The position numbers were made by a program, and so were the translations under genes. Of a stretch of DNA of 35,801 bases, positions 1-8,473 are shown one piece after another; the first letter of the stretch is position 1; each line of letters begins with the position of its first letter. The stretch comes from Gammaproteobacteria bacterium (GTDB lineage Bacteria > Pseudomonadota > Gammaproteobacteria > SZUA-229). The notes beneath the pieces are model-generated. The model made no database searches. It saw nothing but the letters and a program-made list of their open reading frames with translations, and had not been told where the DNA came from. The stretch lies in NCBI GenBank assembly GCA_016744065.1, contig JADGFA010000023.1, positions 1-35,801 of the forward strand. Reading direction: 5' to 3'.

Positions 1-96
1 CCTGTGATAAAGGCAAAACAGAATCCGTTACCGCTCGAAGGGGATTTAAGTGCAGTGGCCCCTTATTGGCGCCACTCAGAGCGGGCGGTGTCGTGA
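1..96 (+). CDS. Possible 3' end of an upstream gene
   Basis: An open frame enters from the left edge and stops with TGA at 94-96, giving 31 residues that end in ERAVS. Composition is compatible with a protein C-terminus, but a second plus-strand frame is also open here, so the call is weak. No family is recognised. The 136 bases between this stop and the stop of the convergent regulator show no clear terminator. Confidence 0.25.
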   Translation, partial: PVIKAKQNPLPLEGDLSAVAPYWRHSERAVS

Positions 97-232
97 GTTT
101 GGGGTTCTGATTATTACAAAATTAGTTACCTGAAATGCAATGTAGTGAGTTATTAAGCATTGAGCAGGATAAAAATATTTGTACGCGATGAGAAAGTTAA
201 GTGGGGTTATATCTTAATTTAAGTGCATATTT

Positions 233-1105
233 TTATCTTTTTGTACCTTTCCATTCTGAAGGTGTAACGCCTACCCAGCGACGAAAAGCTGCGGCAAATT
301 TTGCCGGATTTGCATAACCAACTGATGATGCTGTCAGGGTTACCGAGACGTCTGATTTTAGAAGTGTTTTTGCCCGTTCCATACGCCTCATTGTCAGATA
401 TTTATATGGCGTGGCTCCCATTTGCTGCTTGAATATTCGGGTAAAGGTTCGGGTACCCAGCCCTAGAATTTCTGCCAGCTCTTTCACTCGTAAATCTTCG
501 TCCAGTCGTGATTCAATAAGTTCGGTTATGCCAGCCAGTCTATTTTGCTTAAATCTGTTGGTTAGTGGGGGGGCGGTACTAAGGCTCGTCTGTGTTGCGA
601 GTCTATGTAATATGAGTGAAAGTCCATGATCAAAAAATGCTGATGATGTGCCATGTGCTTCAGCATCATGTAATAGCGCAATCAGGACGGCGGACATGAG
701 TTTATCATCGAATAACTGGCTTGCTGCTACACGTAAATCCTCAACGTCTAACTTTTTGCCATGACATGCGGGGACGTCATCAAGATCAAAGGAGACGGCA
801 AGCATATCCATCGAGGGTGTAAATCCCTGGGCTGCGGGTCCGGGTAATGCCAGGCCTACTCTGCCTGGCCGCCATACATCATCCATACGAACAAGGTCAT
901 TTACTTTTCGAGTTCGCCCGCCACCTGCCATGCACAAACCGAGAACGGCATAAGGCTGTGCATGGCCTTTACCCTCAAAAGCATCAAGCCTGGAATTATA
1001 AACGACAACGGAGCCAGATACGCTGGAGATCAGGGTATCCGGGCCGGGGCCCCATAAAGGGAGTCGATTAAACAGGGTGTCACGATGATGGGACCAGCTT
1101 TTCAT
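233..1105 (-). CDS. AraC-family transcriptional regulator of the adjacent iron-uptake genes
   Basis: A 290-residue regulator. The C-terminal third (about residues 185-287) is an AraC/XylS double helix-turn-helix: the first helix-turn-helix is around 206-227 (VKELAEILGLGTRTFTRIFK) and the second around 253-276 (SVGYANPAKFAAAFRRW), ending in the typical GVTPSEWK. The N-terminal 180 residues should be the effector-sensing part. I chose ATG at 1105; the frame extends upstream to a TTG at 1183, but that start would put the Fur box on the initiation codon. It diverges from a TonB receptor, the arrangement of PchR/AlcR/YbtA-type regulators that sense an iron-siderophore and activate the receptor gene. 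That role is inferred from position; the ligand is unknown. Confidence 0.85.
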   Translation of the reverse strand: MKSWSHHRDTLFNRLPLWGPGPDTLISSVSGSVVVYNSRLDAFEGKGHAQPYAVLGLCMAGGGRTRKVNDLVRMDDVWRPGRVGLALPGPAAQGFTPSMDMLAVSFDLDDVPACHGKKLDVEDLRVAASQLFDDKLMSAVLIALLHDAEAHGTSSAFFDHGLSLILHRLATQTSLSTAPPLTNRFKQNRLAGITELIESRLDEDLRVKELAEILGLGTRTFTRIFKQQMGATPYKYLTMRRMERAKTLLKSDVSVTLTASSVGYANPAKFAAAFRRWVGVTPSEWKGTKR

Positions 1106-1182
1106 ATAAATAGTGACGCCTTTGTCGCTTTTGGATTGGTTTGAGGTTTTTTGGAGTGGTGAAGATAATCTGCAAAGGTACA

Positions 1183-1201
1183 ATGAATGAGAATCATTTT
1201 C
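1183..1201 (+). promoter_or_regulatory. Fur box in the divergent regulator/receptor intergenic region
   Basis: The 19 bases ATGAATGAGAATCATTTTC match the classical Fur consensus GATAATGATAATCATTATC at 14 positions, including the whole central AATCATT. It lies 65 bp before the receptor ATG and 77 bp before the regulator ATG, so it could repress both divergent promoters when iron is plentiful. The site is directly visible; binding is inferred. Confidence 0.7.
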
Positions 1202-1266
1202 AAGTGAGTGCGGTGTCGTTTATTGTTCGATCCGACTATATTTATGTATAAATTAAGGTGTGTTAA

Positions 1267-3315
1267 ATGAAAAATGTATTATCGGCTGTGAGTATGCCTG
1301 TTTTAGTGGCCAGCATAGTGTTATCAGGTTATATGCAAACAGCTATTGCCGATAAGGTATTAAATGAAGAGCAGGATGTCACGGTGCTTGAGCCGGTTAT
1401 GGTGACAGGAGAAAACACAAGTCGTTCGTTGCGTGATACTGCATCGAGTGTCATGGTGATGAGAGGTGAGGATCTTGAAGGTATGCCCGGTGTTACTACA
1501 TCCAATAATGTGCTGGATCATATACCGAATATCGTAACGGTTGAGCCGGGTAACGATGCGCCTGCTGTACGAGGCGTGGATGGAACGGGGCCAGCATCAG
1601 GTGCTAATGCTTTTTTTGCAGGTACACGGCCCCGGTTAAATTATCAGGTTGATGGTCGTACCCTGGGATTTAATGAGACGCTTTTTCAGGATACCAGCCT
1701 TTGGGATGTGAGTCAGGTTGAGGTTTATCGTGGGCCGCAAAGTACTCAGCAGGGACGCAATTCTATTGCGGGAGCTATTGTGATACGCACTGCTGATCCA
1801 ACATTTAATTGGGAGGGAACGGTGCGTGGTATGGTTGGTGATCAGAAAAACCGTGTAGGCTCTGTCGCTATTTCAGGTCCCGTTCTTGATGATGTGCTGG
1901 CCTTTAGACTGGCGGCAGATTATCAGTCCAGTGAAAGTGCTGTTGATTTTACCCCTTATGCGCAGGAGAGTGATCCTGATCTCTATCGAACTGAAATGAT
2001 TCGAGGAAAACTCTTGTTCACGCCTGGTGAAAATATTCGTTCCATGCTTACTTTTGGTCGTACGGATGGCCGTGCGCCCCAGTCGGAGCGTGTCGTTCGA
2101 CCATTTGAAGATCGGGTAGCGGAGTTCCCTGACCAGCCTACTTTTCGATCAAAGAACACATATGGGATATGGGACACAAGTTGGATTGTCTCTGATAGTG
2201 CCATTGTTGAAGTGAATCTTTCTACGACGGATTTTAGCACTGAGCGTCATTCACCACCGGGGCTGGGTAATCTACGTATTGAGGGTGATGAGACGGTGTT
2301 TCAACCGTTGATTAGATTAAATGCAGAAGATGCTGGTGTGTCTGGTTTTGTAGGCGCGTATATTTTTAGAACGGAGCAGGATGAGGTTATCGATGTGTTA
2401 GGTGGTGGTGGCTTCCGCGATAAAACAGAAAGTGATGCTTTGTTTGGAGAAGTGAGCTGGTGGATTAATGATGAATATAATCTTACCGTTGGTGCTCGTT
2501 ATGAGGAAGAGGCGCGTTATCGTGCGGGAAGTGCTGGCCCATTGGCGTTGGATTTTAAAGAAACCTACAGTGAGTTCTTACCGAAAGCGACCTTGTCTAT
2601 GGAAGTGCATAATGACTGGACTGTCGGCTTTACTGCCGGGCGGGGTTACAATGGCGGCGGTGCAGGGATTACCTTTAGCCCGCCTTTTGAGGCTTATACT
2701 TATGAGCCTGAGTTTGTCTGGAATTATGAGGGGTTTGCTCGCGGCAGTATGATGAATGGCCGGCTAGGCCTGACGGCAAATATCTTTTATAACGACTTTG
2801 AAGATATGCAACTGCCGTTTACATTGGCGGCTAATTCAACTGTTATTCGAAATGCAGAAAAAGCGCTTACTTATGGTATTGAAACGGGGGTGAGCTACCT
2901 CTTTTCACCAGGAAACGAAATATTTGCTAACCTGGGGCTGTTGCAAACGAAAGTTGAGCGTTATGCCGACCCAACCGTCGAAGGCAATGAACTGGCAAGA
3001 TCACCGGCTTTTTCTCTGGACCTGGGATTTATTACTTCACCAGTCACCCATTTTGAGATCAGTGCTCATGTTCGTTATACCGATGCTTATTACTCTGATG
3101 CAACCAATATGCCACGTGGAAAAGTTGATGCCTACGCGTTAGCTAATGCACAAATTGCTTATACGTTGAAATCCACGCGTTTTTATATTAGCGCTGAAAA
3201 TCTGTTTGATAGTGATAATGAGGTATCAATTTTGAGCGGTGCCACGACTGCTGCAGACTCCGCAACGTTGCTAAATCCACGCACGATTATGGCTGGCATT
3301 GAATACCGTTTTTAG
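1267..3315 (+). CDS. TonB-dependent outer-membrane receptor, probably for a ferric siderophore
   Basis: A 682-residue TonB-dependent transporter. A signal peptide occupies about residues 1-29 (cleavage after AIA), followed by a TonB-box-like stretch at 38-47 (VTVLEPVMVT). The plug domain (about 53-175) contains the family motif VEVYRGPQSTQQGRNSIAG. The remainder is a 22-strand-type barrel ending in the terminal aromatic signature YRF that Bam recognises. AAGG lies a little over ten bases before the ATG. The upstream Fur box, the divergent AraC regulator and the PepSY gene 10 bp downstream all indicate iron-siderophore import across the outer membrane, energised by TonB-ExbBD encoded elsewhere. 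The siderophore cannot be deduced, and heme or another metal chelate is less likely but possible. No siderophore biosynthesis gene is present, so it may import a foreign siderophore. Confidence 0.9.
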   Translation: MKNVLSAVSMPVLVASIVLSGYMQTAIADKVLNEEQDVTVLEPVMVTGENTSRSLRDTASSVMVMRGEDLEGMPGVTTSNNVLDHIPNIVTVEPGNDAPAVRGVDGTGPASGANAFFAGTRPRLNYQVDGRTLGFNETLFQDTSLWDVSQVEVYRGPQSTQQGRNSIAGAIVIRTADPTFNWEGTVRGMVGDQKNRVGSVAISGPVLDDVLAFRLAADYQSSESAVDFTPYAQESDPDLYRTEMIRGKLLFTPGENIRSMLTFGRTDGRAPQSERVVRPFEDRVAEFPDQPTFRSKNTYGIWDTSWIVSDSAIVEVNLSTTDFSTERHSPPGLGNLRIEGDETVFQPLIRLNAEDAGVSGFVGAYIFRTEQDEVIDVLGGGGFRDKTESDALFGEVSWWINDEYNLTVGARYEEEARYRAGSAGPLALDFKETYSEFLPKATLSMEVHNDWTVGFTAGRGYNGGGAGITFSPPFEAYTYEPEFVWNYEGFARGSMMNGRLGLTANIFYNDFEDMQLPFTLAANSTVIRNAEKALTYGIETGVSYLFSPGNEIFANLGLLQTKVERYADPTVEGNELARSPAFSLDLGFITSPVTHFEISAHVRYTDAYYSDATNMPRGKVDAYALANAQIAYTLKSTRFYISAENLFDSDNEVSILSGATTAADSATLLNPRTIMAGIEYRF

Positions 3316-3325
3316 GGAGAGGGTT

Positions 3326-4489
3326 GTGGCATTATCCGGAAAAAGCATCAGGAACTGGTACCTTGTTCATAAATGGAGCAGTCTCATTTGCAGCGTTTTT
3401 TTGTTAATGCTGTGTATTACAGGGTTGCCATTAATTTTTCATGATGAAATAGATCAGTTAACCCAGGCTCCTGTTACCCAGGTCTCTGAGTTGTCTGAGG
3501 TCGCAGCGGAAGATTCCCTGATTAGTCTTGAGGCTGTTGTTCATGAGGCAAAAGCAGAAAATCCTGGATGGGTATTGATGTTTCTAACCTGGAATAAAGA
3601 TAAATCAAAGGTGAGTGCGGTGCTTGGGGAGACCATGGAGGCAGAGGAAGGGGATGTGCATATTATTCCGTTTGATAGCCAGACGGGTAAGCGGCTGTTG
3701 CTATCACCGCCTAATGAAGGCGTTATGCATTTTCTACTGGATTTGCATGCCAGTTTGTTGATGGGCTTGCCGGGTACTTTGTTTCTGGGCTTGATGGGGT
3801 TTGTTTTTATGGTGTCGGTAGTGTCAGGTGCTGTAGTTTATGCTCCATTTATGCGCCGACTGCCATTTGCAATAGTACGTAAAGGCTGTAGAAACAGAGT
3901 TAAATGGCTCGATATGCATAATATGGCTGGTATTATCACGCTGGCCTGGGTAAGTGTTGTAGGCATTACCGGGCTTATACTGACCATGATTACGCCGATT
4001 ACTGCCATCTGGCAACAGGGCCAGCTTGCTGATATAGCGGCACCATACAAGGGAATCAGGCCACCGACAGAGCAGGTGTCGCCTGATGTTGTACGAGGTT
4101 CTATTTTTAACCAGGTGCCTGATGCTGATATTTCTTTTATTTCATGGCCAGGTAGTCCTTTTGCAACACCGCATCATTATACGGTTGCCCTGCGTGGTGA
4201 TACGCCATTGACTGAGCGCCTGATTACAGTTGCTCTGGTGGATGCCAGAACGGGTACTGTAACCGCTATTGAGAAAACACCCTGGTATATAAGTATGATT
4301 AACCTGTCTGTGCCTTTGCACTTTGGTGATTATGGTGGTTTACCCCTGAAAGTTATCTGGGCATTGCTGGATATTGCTGCGATTATTGTTCTCGGGTCTG
4401 GCCTGTATCTCTGGCTGGCACGGCGTAATAAATCTATTGAAAAACGTTTGGCTGAGTTAAATATTATGCCGATTACTGAGAGTGATTAA
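3326..4489 (+). CDS. PepSY-associated TM-helix inner-membrane protein, probable siderophore-iron reductase
   Basis: A 387-residue inner-membrane protein of the PepSY-TM family. Four hydrophobic segments lie near 19-37, 147-172, 200-222 and 343-365, with a periplasmic region between the first two. Histidines next to the helices (H15, H141, H198, H332 in LHFGDYGG) are typical heme/metal-ligand positions of the family. I chose GTG at 3326 because AGGGAGAGG lies just upstream; the frame extends to a TTG inside the receptor gene. It sits 10 bp after the receptor stop and abuts the next gene, so the three are probably one transcript. Related proteins (FoxB, FpvG type) reduce ferric siderophores at the inner membrane to release iron. 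That activity is inferred from family and position. Confidence 0.8.
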   Translation: MALSGKSIRNWYLVHKWSSLICSVFLLMLCITGLPLIFHDEIDQLTQAPVTQVSELSEVAAEDSLISLEAVVHEAKAENPGWVLMFLTWNKDKSKVSAVLGETMEAEEGDVHIIPFDSQTGKRLLLSPPNEGVMHFLLDLHASLLMGLPGTLFLGLMGFVFMVSVVSGAVVYAPFMRRLPFAIVRKGCRNRVKWLDMHNMAGIITLAWVSVVGITGLILTMITPITAIWQQGQLADIAAPYKGIRPPTEQVSPDVVRGSIFNQVPDADISFISWPGSPFATPHHYTVALRGDTPLTERLITVALVDARTGTVTAIEKTPWYISMINLSVPLHFGDYGGLPLKVIWALLDIAAIIVLGSGLYLWLARRNKSIEKRLAELNIMPITESD

Positions 4490-4699
4490 ATGACACGCAA
4501 ATCTCACAAAACATCACAGTCAGCCTGGCGTATATATTTCTGGCCGCTGGTTATAAACTGTGTTTGTCTTTTGGGTCTGGTTTCAGCATTGATTGGTAAT
4601 GGCTGGTTGGACCTATTGTCCTGGGCATGCTTGGGTGGATCTGTTGCTCTACTTATTTATGCTTCTTTTGGTACAGTTGACAAGGGTAAAGTTCGCTAG
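4490..4699 (+). CDS. Small two-helix membrane protein at the end of the iron-uptake operon
   Basis: A 69-residue protein whose ATG follows the PepSY stop codon directly (TAA then ATG), indicating translational coupling. It has a basic N-terminus (MTRKSHKTSQ) and two hydrophobic stretches near residues 16-36 and 41-60. I do not recognise a named family. Small DUF proteins of similar shape often accompany PepSY-TM genes in siderophore loci, so a helper or subunit role beside the reductase is plausible. The coding evidence is the tight coupling and membrane-protein composition. Confidence 0.7.
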   Translation: MTRKSHKTSQSAWRIYFWPLVINCVCLLGLVSALIGNGWLDLLSWACLGGSVALLIYASFGTVDKGKVR

Positions 4700-4719
4700 A
4701 TGAGGTGACCTGATCTAGC
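4695..4719. repeat. 25-bp near-perfect palindrome over the stop codon of the 69-residue gene
   Basis: GCTAGAT at 4695-4701 pairs with ATCTAGC at 4713-4719, and inside them AGGT pairs with ACCT around a central G; only the G/G at 4702/4712 is unpaired. It overlaps the TAG stop of the small membrane gene. There is no T-run after it, so it is not a canonical intrinsic terminator. It may be an operator, an mRNA 3'-end stabiliser or a weak terminator. Confidence 0.5.
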
Positions 4720-4841
4720 TGAATAGTCTCTCTTTGTTATGTTGTAAGAGCACAGAAATACTGGATTATGTTAGTTGCGGACACCTTAGTTCTAATTAAG
4801 CAGGCTAATAAATAAAGTATTTGAAAACGAGATTCAGCTAG
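4715..4841. repeat. 10-bp inverted repeat pair upstream of lgt
   Basis: CTAGCTGAAT at 4715-4724 is exactly inverted as ATTCAGCTAG at 4832-4841, 107 bp away. The left arm overlaps the 25-bp palindrome, so two alternative RNA folds are possible: the local hairpin or a long-range stem ending 27 bases before the lgt start. A chance match of this length within 130 bp is possible. Confidence 0.35.
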
Positions 4842-4868
4842 TCGCTCCTTTCTGTTACCATCCCCACC

Positions 4869-5657
4869 ATGATTATATATCCAGAAATAGATCCCGTAGC
4901 CCTCGATTTAGGCTTCGCACAAGTTCACTGGTACGGTTTAATGTACTTATGTGCATTTATGTCAGCGTGGGCGCTTGGTAATTATCGTGCTAAACAGGCT
5001 GATTCAGGCTGGAATAAAGAACAGGTTTCTGATGTTTTATTCTATGGCGCACTGGGTGTCATACTCGGTGGCAGAATAGGTTACATTCTTTTTTATAACT
5101 TTGATAAATTTATAGATAATCCGTTGATATTAGTTCGTATATGGGAAGGCGGTATGTCTTTTCATGGCGGATTAATTGGGGTCATTATCGGGGTGTATTT
5201 ATTTGCTAAAAAGTCAGGTAAAACGTATTTTGAAGTAAATGATTTTATTGCACCTATGGTTCCATTGGGTCTGGGCTTTGGTCGTATTGGTAATTTTATA
5301 AATAAAGAACTCTGGGGGCGTCCCGTAGATTCGCTTGTTCCCTGGGCGCTGGATTATGGTGACCATATTGCAAGGCACCCTTCATCTCTGTATCAGGCAT
5401 TATCTGAAGGCTTGGTGCTCTTTATTATTTTATTTTTATATTCACGAACAGCAAAACCTAAAATGGCAGTGAGTGCGATGTTTATTTTATGTTATGGGCT
5501 TTTCCGCTTTATAACTGAATTTTTCAGGACCCCTGATGCACATTTAAATTTTGTTATGTTTGGCTGGATGACTAAAGGCCAGCAGCTTTCTATCCCCATG
5601 ATAGTAATTGGTATAGTGGTATTGGTCATCGCCTATAGAAAAAAAGCAGTTAATTAA
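4869..5657 (+). CDS. lgt: Phosphatidylglycerol-prolipoprotein diacylglyceryl transferase
   Basis: This 262-residue multi-pass inner-membrane enzyme transfers diacylglycerol from phosphatidylglycerol to the lipobox cysteine of prelipoproteins, the first step of lipoprotein maturation. The N-terminus DPVALDLG followed by VHWYGLMYL is characteristic. H99 (in GGMSFHGG) corresponds to the essential histidine, and GRIGNFIN at 138-145 is the Lgt signature. Seven or so hydrophobic helices are evident. The ATG at 4869 matches the family start, although the bases before it (CCATCCCCACC) contain no Shine-Dalgarno sequence. thyA starts 2 bp after the stop, as in many Gammaproteobacteria. Lipoproteins in this window (PilP and the Ig-repeat protein) would be its substrates. 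Confidence 0.97.
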   Translation: MIIYPEIDPVALDLGFAQVHWYGLMYLCAFMSAWALGNYRAKQADSGWNKEQVSDVLFYGALGVILGGRIGYILFYNFDKFIDNPLILVRIWEGGMSFHGGLIGVIIGVYLFAKKSGKTYFEVNDFIAPMVPLGLGFGRIGNFINKELWGRPVDSLVPWALDYGDHIARHPSSLYQALSEGLVLFIILFLYSRTAKPKMAVSAMFILCYGLFRFITEFFRTPDAHLNFVMFGWMTKGQQLSIPMIVIGIVVLVIAYRKKAVN

Positions 5658-5659
5658 AT

Positions 5660-6493
5660 ATGAAACAATACTTGGATTTAATGCGTCATGTAAAAGAAAA
5701 TGGCGTACAAAAAGGTGATAGAACAGGTACAGGAACGATTTCTGTTTTTGGTTATCAGATGCGTTTTGATTTATCAGAAGGCTTTCCACTGGTCACTACA
5801 AAAAAATGTCATTTAAAATCTATAGTGCATGAATTACTGTGGTTTCTTAAGGGCGAGACAAATATTCAATACCTGACGGATAATGGTGTAAAAATATGGG
5901 ATGCATGGGCAGATGAATCAGGTGATCTTGGCCCCGTTTATGGTTATCAATGGCGTAACTGGCCATCGCCTAAAGGTGAAATGATCGACCAGATTTCTGA
6001 AATCATCCAACTTTTAAAATCAAATCCAAACAGTCGTCGAATTATAGTCTCCGCCTGGAATATTTCAGATTTGCCCGATGAATCCTTTCCCCCTCAGGAA
6101 AATGTAAAGCAGGGTAAAATGGCACTTGCACCCTGCCATGCATTTTTTCAGTTTTATGTTGCAGATGGAAAACTTTCCTGCCAGTTATATCAGCGTAGTG
6201 CTGATATTTTTCTTGGTGTGCCATTTAATATTGCATCATATGCATTGCTTACTATGATGATTGCACAGGTTGTTGATCTGGAAGTAGGGGATTTTGTTCA
6301 TACACTGGGTGACGCACATTTATATAACAATCACCTTGAACAGGTTAATGAGCAACTATCTCGTGATACATATGCATTGCCATCACTGAAAATTAACTCG
6401 CATGTAAAAGATATATTTGATTTTACATTTGAAGATTTTGAGTTGCTGGATTATCAATCTCACCCGCATATTAAGGCGCCTATATCGGTATGA
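5660..6493 (+). CDS. thyA: Thymidylate synthase
   Basis: This 277-residue enzyme makes dTMP from dUMP using methylene-tetrahydrofolate, yielding dihydrofolate. The phosphate-binding R21 (DRTGTGT), the nucleophile C159 ([10 protein letters not shown]), the RSAD motif and the C-terminal [10 protein letters not shown] are all present. Compared with the 264-residue E. coli enzyme it carries about 13 extra residues at roughly 139-152 ([13 protein letters not shown]), just before the KMALAPCH catalytic segment. It is coupled to lgt upstream by a 2-bp gap and overlaps folA by 4 bp (ATGA). The operon therefore places dihydrofolate production next to its recycling enzyme. Confidence 0.98.
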   Translation: MKQYLDLMRHVKENGVQKGDRTGTGTISVFGYQMRFDLSEGFPLVTTKKCHLKSIVHELLWFLKGETNIQYLTDNGVKIWDAWADESGDLGPVYGYQWRNWPSPKGEMIDQISEIIQLLKSNPNSRRIIVSAWNISDLPDESFPPQENVKQGKMALAPCHAFFQFYVADGKLSCQLYQRSADIFLGVPFNIASYALLTMMIAQVVDLEVGDFVHTLGDAHLYNNHLEQVNEQLSRDTYALPSLKINSHVKDIFDFTFEDFELLDYQSHPHIKAPISV

Positions 6494-6975
6494 TTGTATC
6501 TTTAGTTGCAGCACTTGATGAGAACAGGCTGATTGGTTCTGATAATGGGATGCCATGGTATTTGCCTGCTGACTTCAGGCATTTTAAAAAAATTACCATG
6601 GGTAAACCCGTTATCATGGGGCGTAAAACCTTTGAATCCATTGGTAAGCCTTTACCCGGCAGGCAGAATATTGTTATTAGCCGTAGTGGTTTTGTAGCAG
6701 AGGGTGTTTCTTCTGTCGATAGTATTGATGCAGCACTTAAGCTGGTGGCTAATATTGATGAAGTGATGATAATTGGTGGGGCTAATATATACCAGCAGAT
6801 GATTGGTCTGGCTGACAGATTATATTTAACGCATGTAAATGCGGTGTGTGAGGGTGACGCCTGGTTTCCTGATCTTGTTCTGTCGGAGTGGGATGTTACT
6901 AATGAAACAAAGGTTGAATCAGATGAAAAGAATAACTTTAGTTTTCGTATTGTTTCTTATGAAAGAAAAAAATAA
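6490..6975 (+). CDS. folA: Dihydrofolate reductase
   Basis: This 161-residue enzyme performs NADPH-dependent reduction of dihydrofolate to tetrahydrofolate and is the trimethoprim target. The sequence shows the Met20-type loop ([10 protein letters not shown]), with D28 equivalent to the proton-donating D27 of E. coli. It also shows the cofactor motif [15 protein letters not shown] and the IIGGANIY segment. Length is normal. Its start overlaps the thyA stop (ATGA), so translation is coupled and the two enzymes of the thymidylate cycle are made together. It converges on apaH with a 14-bp gap and no obvious terminator between them. Confidence 0.97.
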   Translation: MIVSLVAALDENRLIGSDNGMPWYLPADFRHFKKITMGKPVIMGRKTFESIGKPLPGRQNIVISRSGFVAEGVSSVDSIDAALKLVANIDEVMIIGGANIYQQMIGLADRLYLTHVNAVCEGDAWFPDLVLSEWDVTNETKVESDEKNNFSFRIVSYERKK

Positions 6976-6989
6976 TATTTTTAATTAGA

Positions 6990-7817
6990 TTAACTGATTG
7001 GTTGAGATTTAGGGCAGTTAATTGTTACTCTTTTTTTAAGTTTACTGTTGATTTTAAGTGCAGTGAGTTTTCCTCCCCATAAACATCCCGTGTCTAACGG
7101 GTAAAAATGTTTTTTTTCTGGATCAGTTAGCGTAGACCAATGTCCGAATACGATATTTAAATCTGGTTCTTTTCTTTCAAATTCAAACCACGGATGAATG
7201 TCATCGCTTTTATTTACTGGTGCGCCTTTCTCCTTAAGGCAAAGCTTTAAATCATCATTGATATAGCGCATTCTTGTGAAGCTATTAGTGATAAAGCGTA
7301 ACCTGTCCCAGCCAGTTAAATTGTCAGACCATTTACGCGGCTTGTCACCATACATGTGATGAAAAAATTCATGGGATTTTGGCCCTTGTAAAATGTTTTC
7401 TATCTCTTTTGAATAATTTAATATCTGATTTAATGTCCATTTTGGATGAATACCAGCATGAACAAGGCAGATATGATTTTTTTTCTGGTAGTGGGTGAGC
7501 GGACGATGCAGCAGCCAGTCAAGTAAAGCATCAGCGTCTCTGGCTTCAAGAATAGTCTGTATTGTGTCTTTTTTATTTTGTTTTTTACGCCCATTAGCGA
7601 CAGCGAGTAAATGTAGGTCATGATTACCTAAAACAGTCACCGCATTGTCTCCAAGTGATTTAATAAGACGTAATGTTTTTAAAGAGTCTGGTCCGCGGTT
7701 AACAATATCCCCGGCAAGCCAGAGCTTGTCTTTGTCGGATTTGAATCCAAGTTTTGTCAGCAGCTCTTTTAGTTGTTTATAGCACCCTTGAATATCACCA
7801 ATTGCATAAGTCGCCAT
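6990..7817 (-). CDS. apaH: Bis(5'-nucleosyl)-tetraphosphatase, symmetrical
   Basis: This 275-residue calcineurin-like phosphoesterase hydrolyses Ap4A to two ADP and can remove Np4-type RNA caps. Metal-binding motifs are GDIQG (7-11), GDIVNRGP (36-43) and GNHD (64-67), followed by the later LVHAG and FGHW histidine motifs. I chose ATG at 7817, giving the standard MATYAIGDIQG start; a longer frame adds twelve residues overlapping the upstream methyltransferase. Only one base separates this start from the methyltransferase stop (TAATATG), so the genes are translationally coupled. It is the last gene of the lptD-surA-pdxA-rsmA-apaG block and converges on folA. Confidence 0.96.
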   Translation of the reverse strand: MATYAIGDIQGCYKQLKELLTKLGFKSDKDKLWLAGDIVNRGPDSLKTLRLIKSLGDNAVTVLGNHDLHLLAVANGRKKQNKKDTIQTILEARDADALLDWLLHRPLTHYQKKNHICLVHAGIHPKWTLNQILNYSKEIENILQGPKSHEFFHHMYGDKPRKWSDNLTGWDRLRFITNSFTRMRYINDDLKLCLKEKGAPVNKSDDIHPWFEFERKEPDLNIVFGHWSTLTDPEKKHFYPLDTGCLWGGKLTALKINSKLKKRVTINCPKSQPIS

Positions 7818-7818
7818 A

Positions 7819-8442
7819 TTAATTACCTGTTTTTTCAGGCGTGTTTTTTTCAAGGTCGATTAAGCGAAACCACCCGTTCATAAGTGACGGATTATTTTTT
7901 AGTAATTTAAGTTCAGGGCATTGCATAAGCAGGTTTTCAAATACGACGTCAGTACGTGTAGCGATATGCCGTATAAAAAAATTTAATAAACGCCGTGTAG
8001 GTGCAAATTGACCTGGTTTAATAAATTTATCCATAATATAAATTTTCCCACCTGGTTTTACTACTCTGCTTGCTTCCTGTAATGCTAAAACAGGATTTGG
8101 TACAACGGCTAAGATCAGGTTCATTAAAACGGCATCAAACTGATTGTTATCAAAAGGGAGTTGCATAACATCAGCGGTAAATAAATTAATTTCTATATTA
8201 TGCTGTGAGACTTTAGCTGCACACTTACTAAGCATGGCGGGAGTCAGGTCTGTTGCTGTGTAATTATGATGTCCAAGCAAAAAAGGGATATCGAGGCCTG
8301 TACCTATGCCGTTAATGAGTATATTTTGAGGAGTTGCCTGATTGAGTCTTTGCAGGCTGGTTATACGCATTTTCTGGGTAGCGGAACCAACAATCGAATC
8401 ATATAGAGGCGCTAATAGAGTGTAACTAAATTTTAGCCCCAT
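7819..8442 (-). CDS. Class I SAM-dependent methyltransferase inserted between apaG and apaH
   Basis: This 207-residue protein has the Methyltransf_11/UbiE-like fold signature. Motif I is INGIGTGLD (43-51), the acidic residue is D65 (TATDLTPAML), D91 is followed by MQLPFDNNQFDAVLMN, and the post-strand motif is EASRVVKPGGKIYIMD. The glycine-rich loop reads GIGTG instead of the commoner GCGTG. The C-terminal 65 residues are rich in hydrophobic and basic positions (RRLLNFFIRHIATR), which could contact membrane or lipid. The substrate is unknown; small-molecule or phospholipid methylation are options. It is coupled to apaH (1-bp gap) and lies 31 bp after apaG. In E. coli apaG and apaH are adjacent, so this is an insertion relative to that operon. 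Confidence 0.85.
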   Translation of the reverse strand: MGLKFSYTLLAPLYDSIVGSATQKMRITSLQRLNQATPQNILINGIGTGLDIPFLLGHHNYTATDLTPAMLSKCAAKVSQHNIEINLFTADVMQLPFDNNQFDAVLMNLILAVVPNPVLALQEASRVVKPGGKIYIMDKFIKPGQFAPTRRLLNFFIRHIATRTDVVFENLLMQCPELKLLKNNPSLMNGWFRLIDLEKNTPEKTGN

Positions 8443-8473
8443 ATTATTTTCTCTTTAGACAGGTCTTTTTTAT

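Noticed and set aside
1106..1183. N-terminal extension of the AraC-type regulator from a TTG at 1183
   Set aside because: It would overlap the Fur box and needs a TTG start; the ATG at 1105 gives a normal family length.
3299..3325. TTG start of the PepSY gene overlapping the receptor
   Set aside because: The GTG at 3326 is preceded by AGGGAGAGG, a near-ideal ribosome site.
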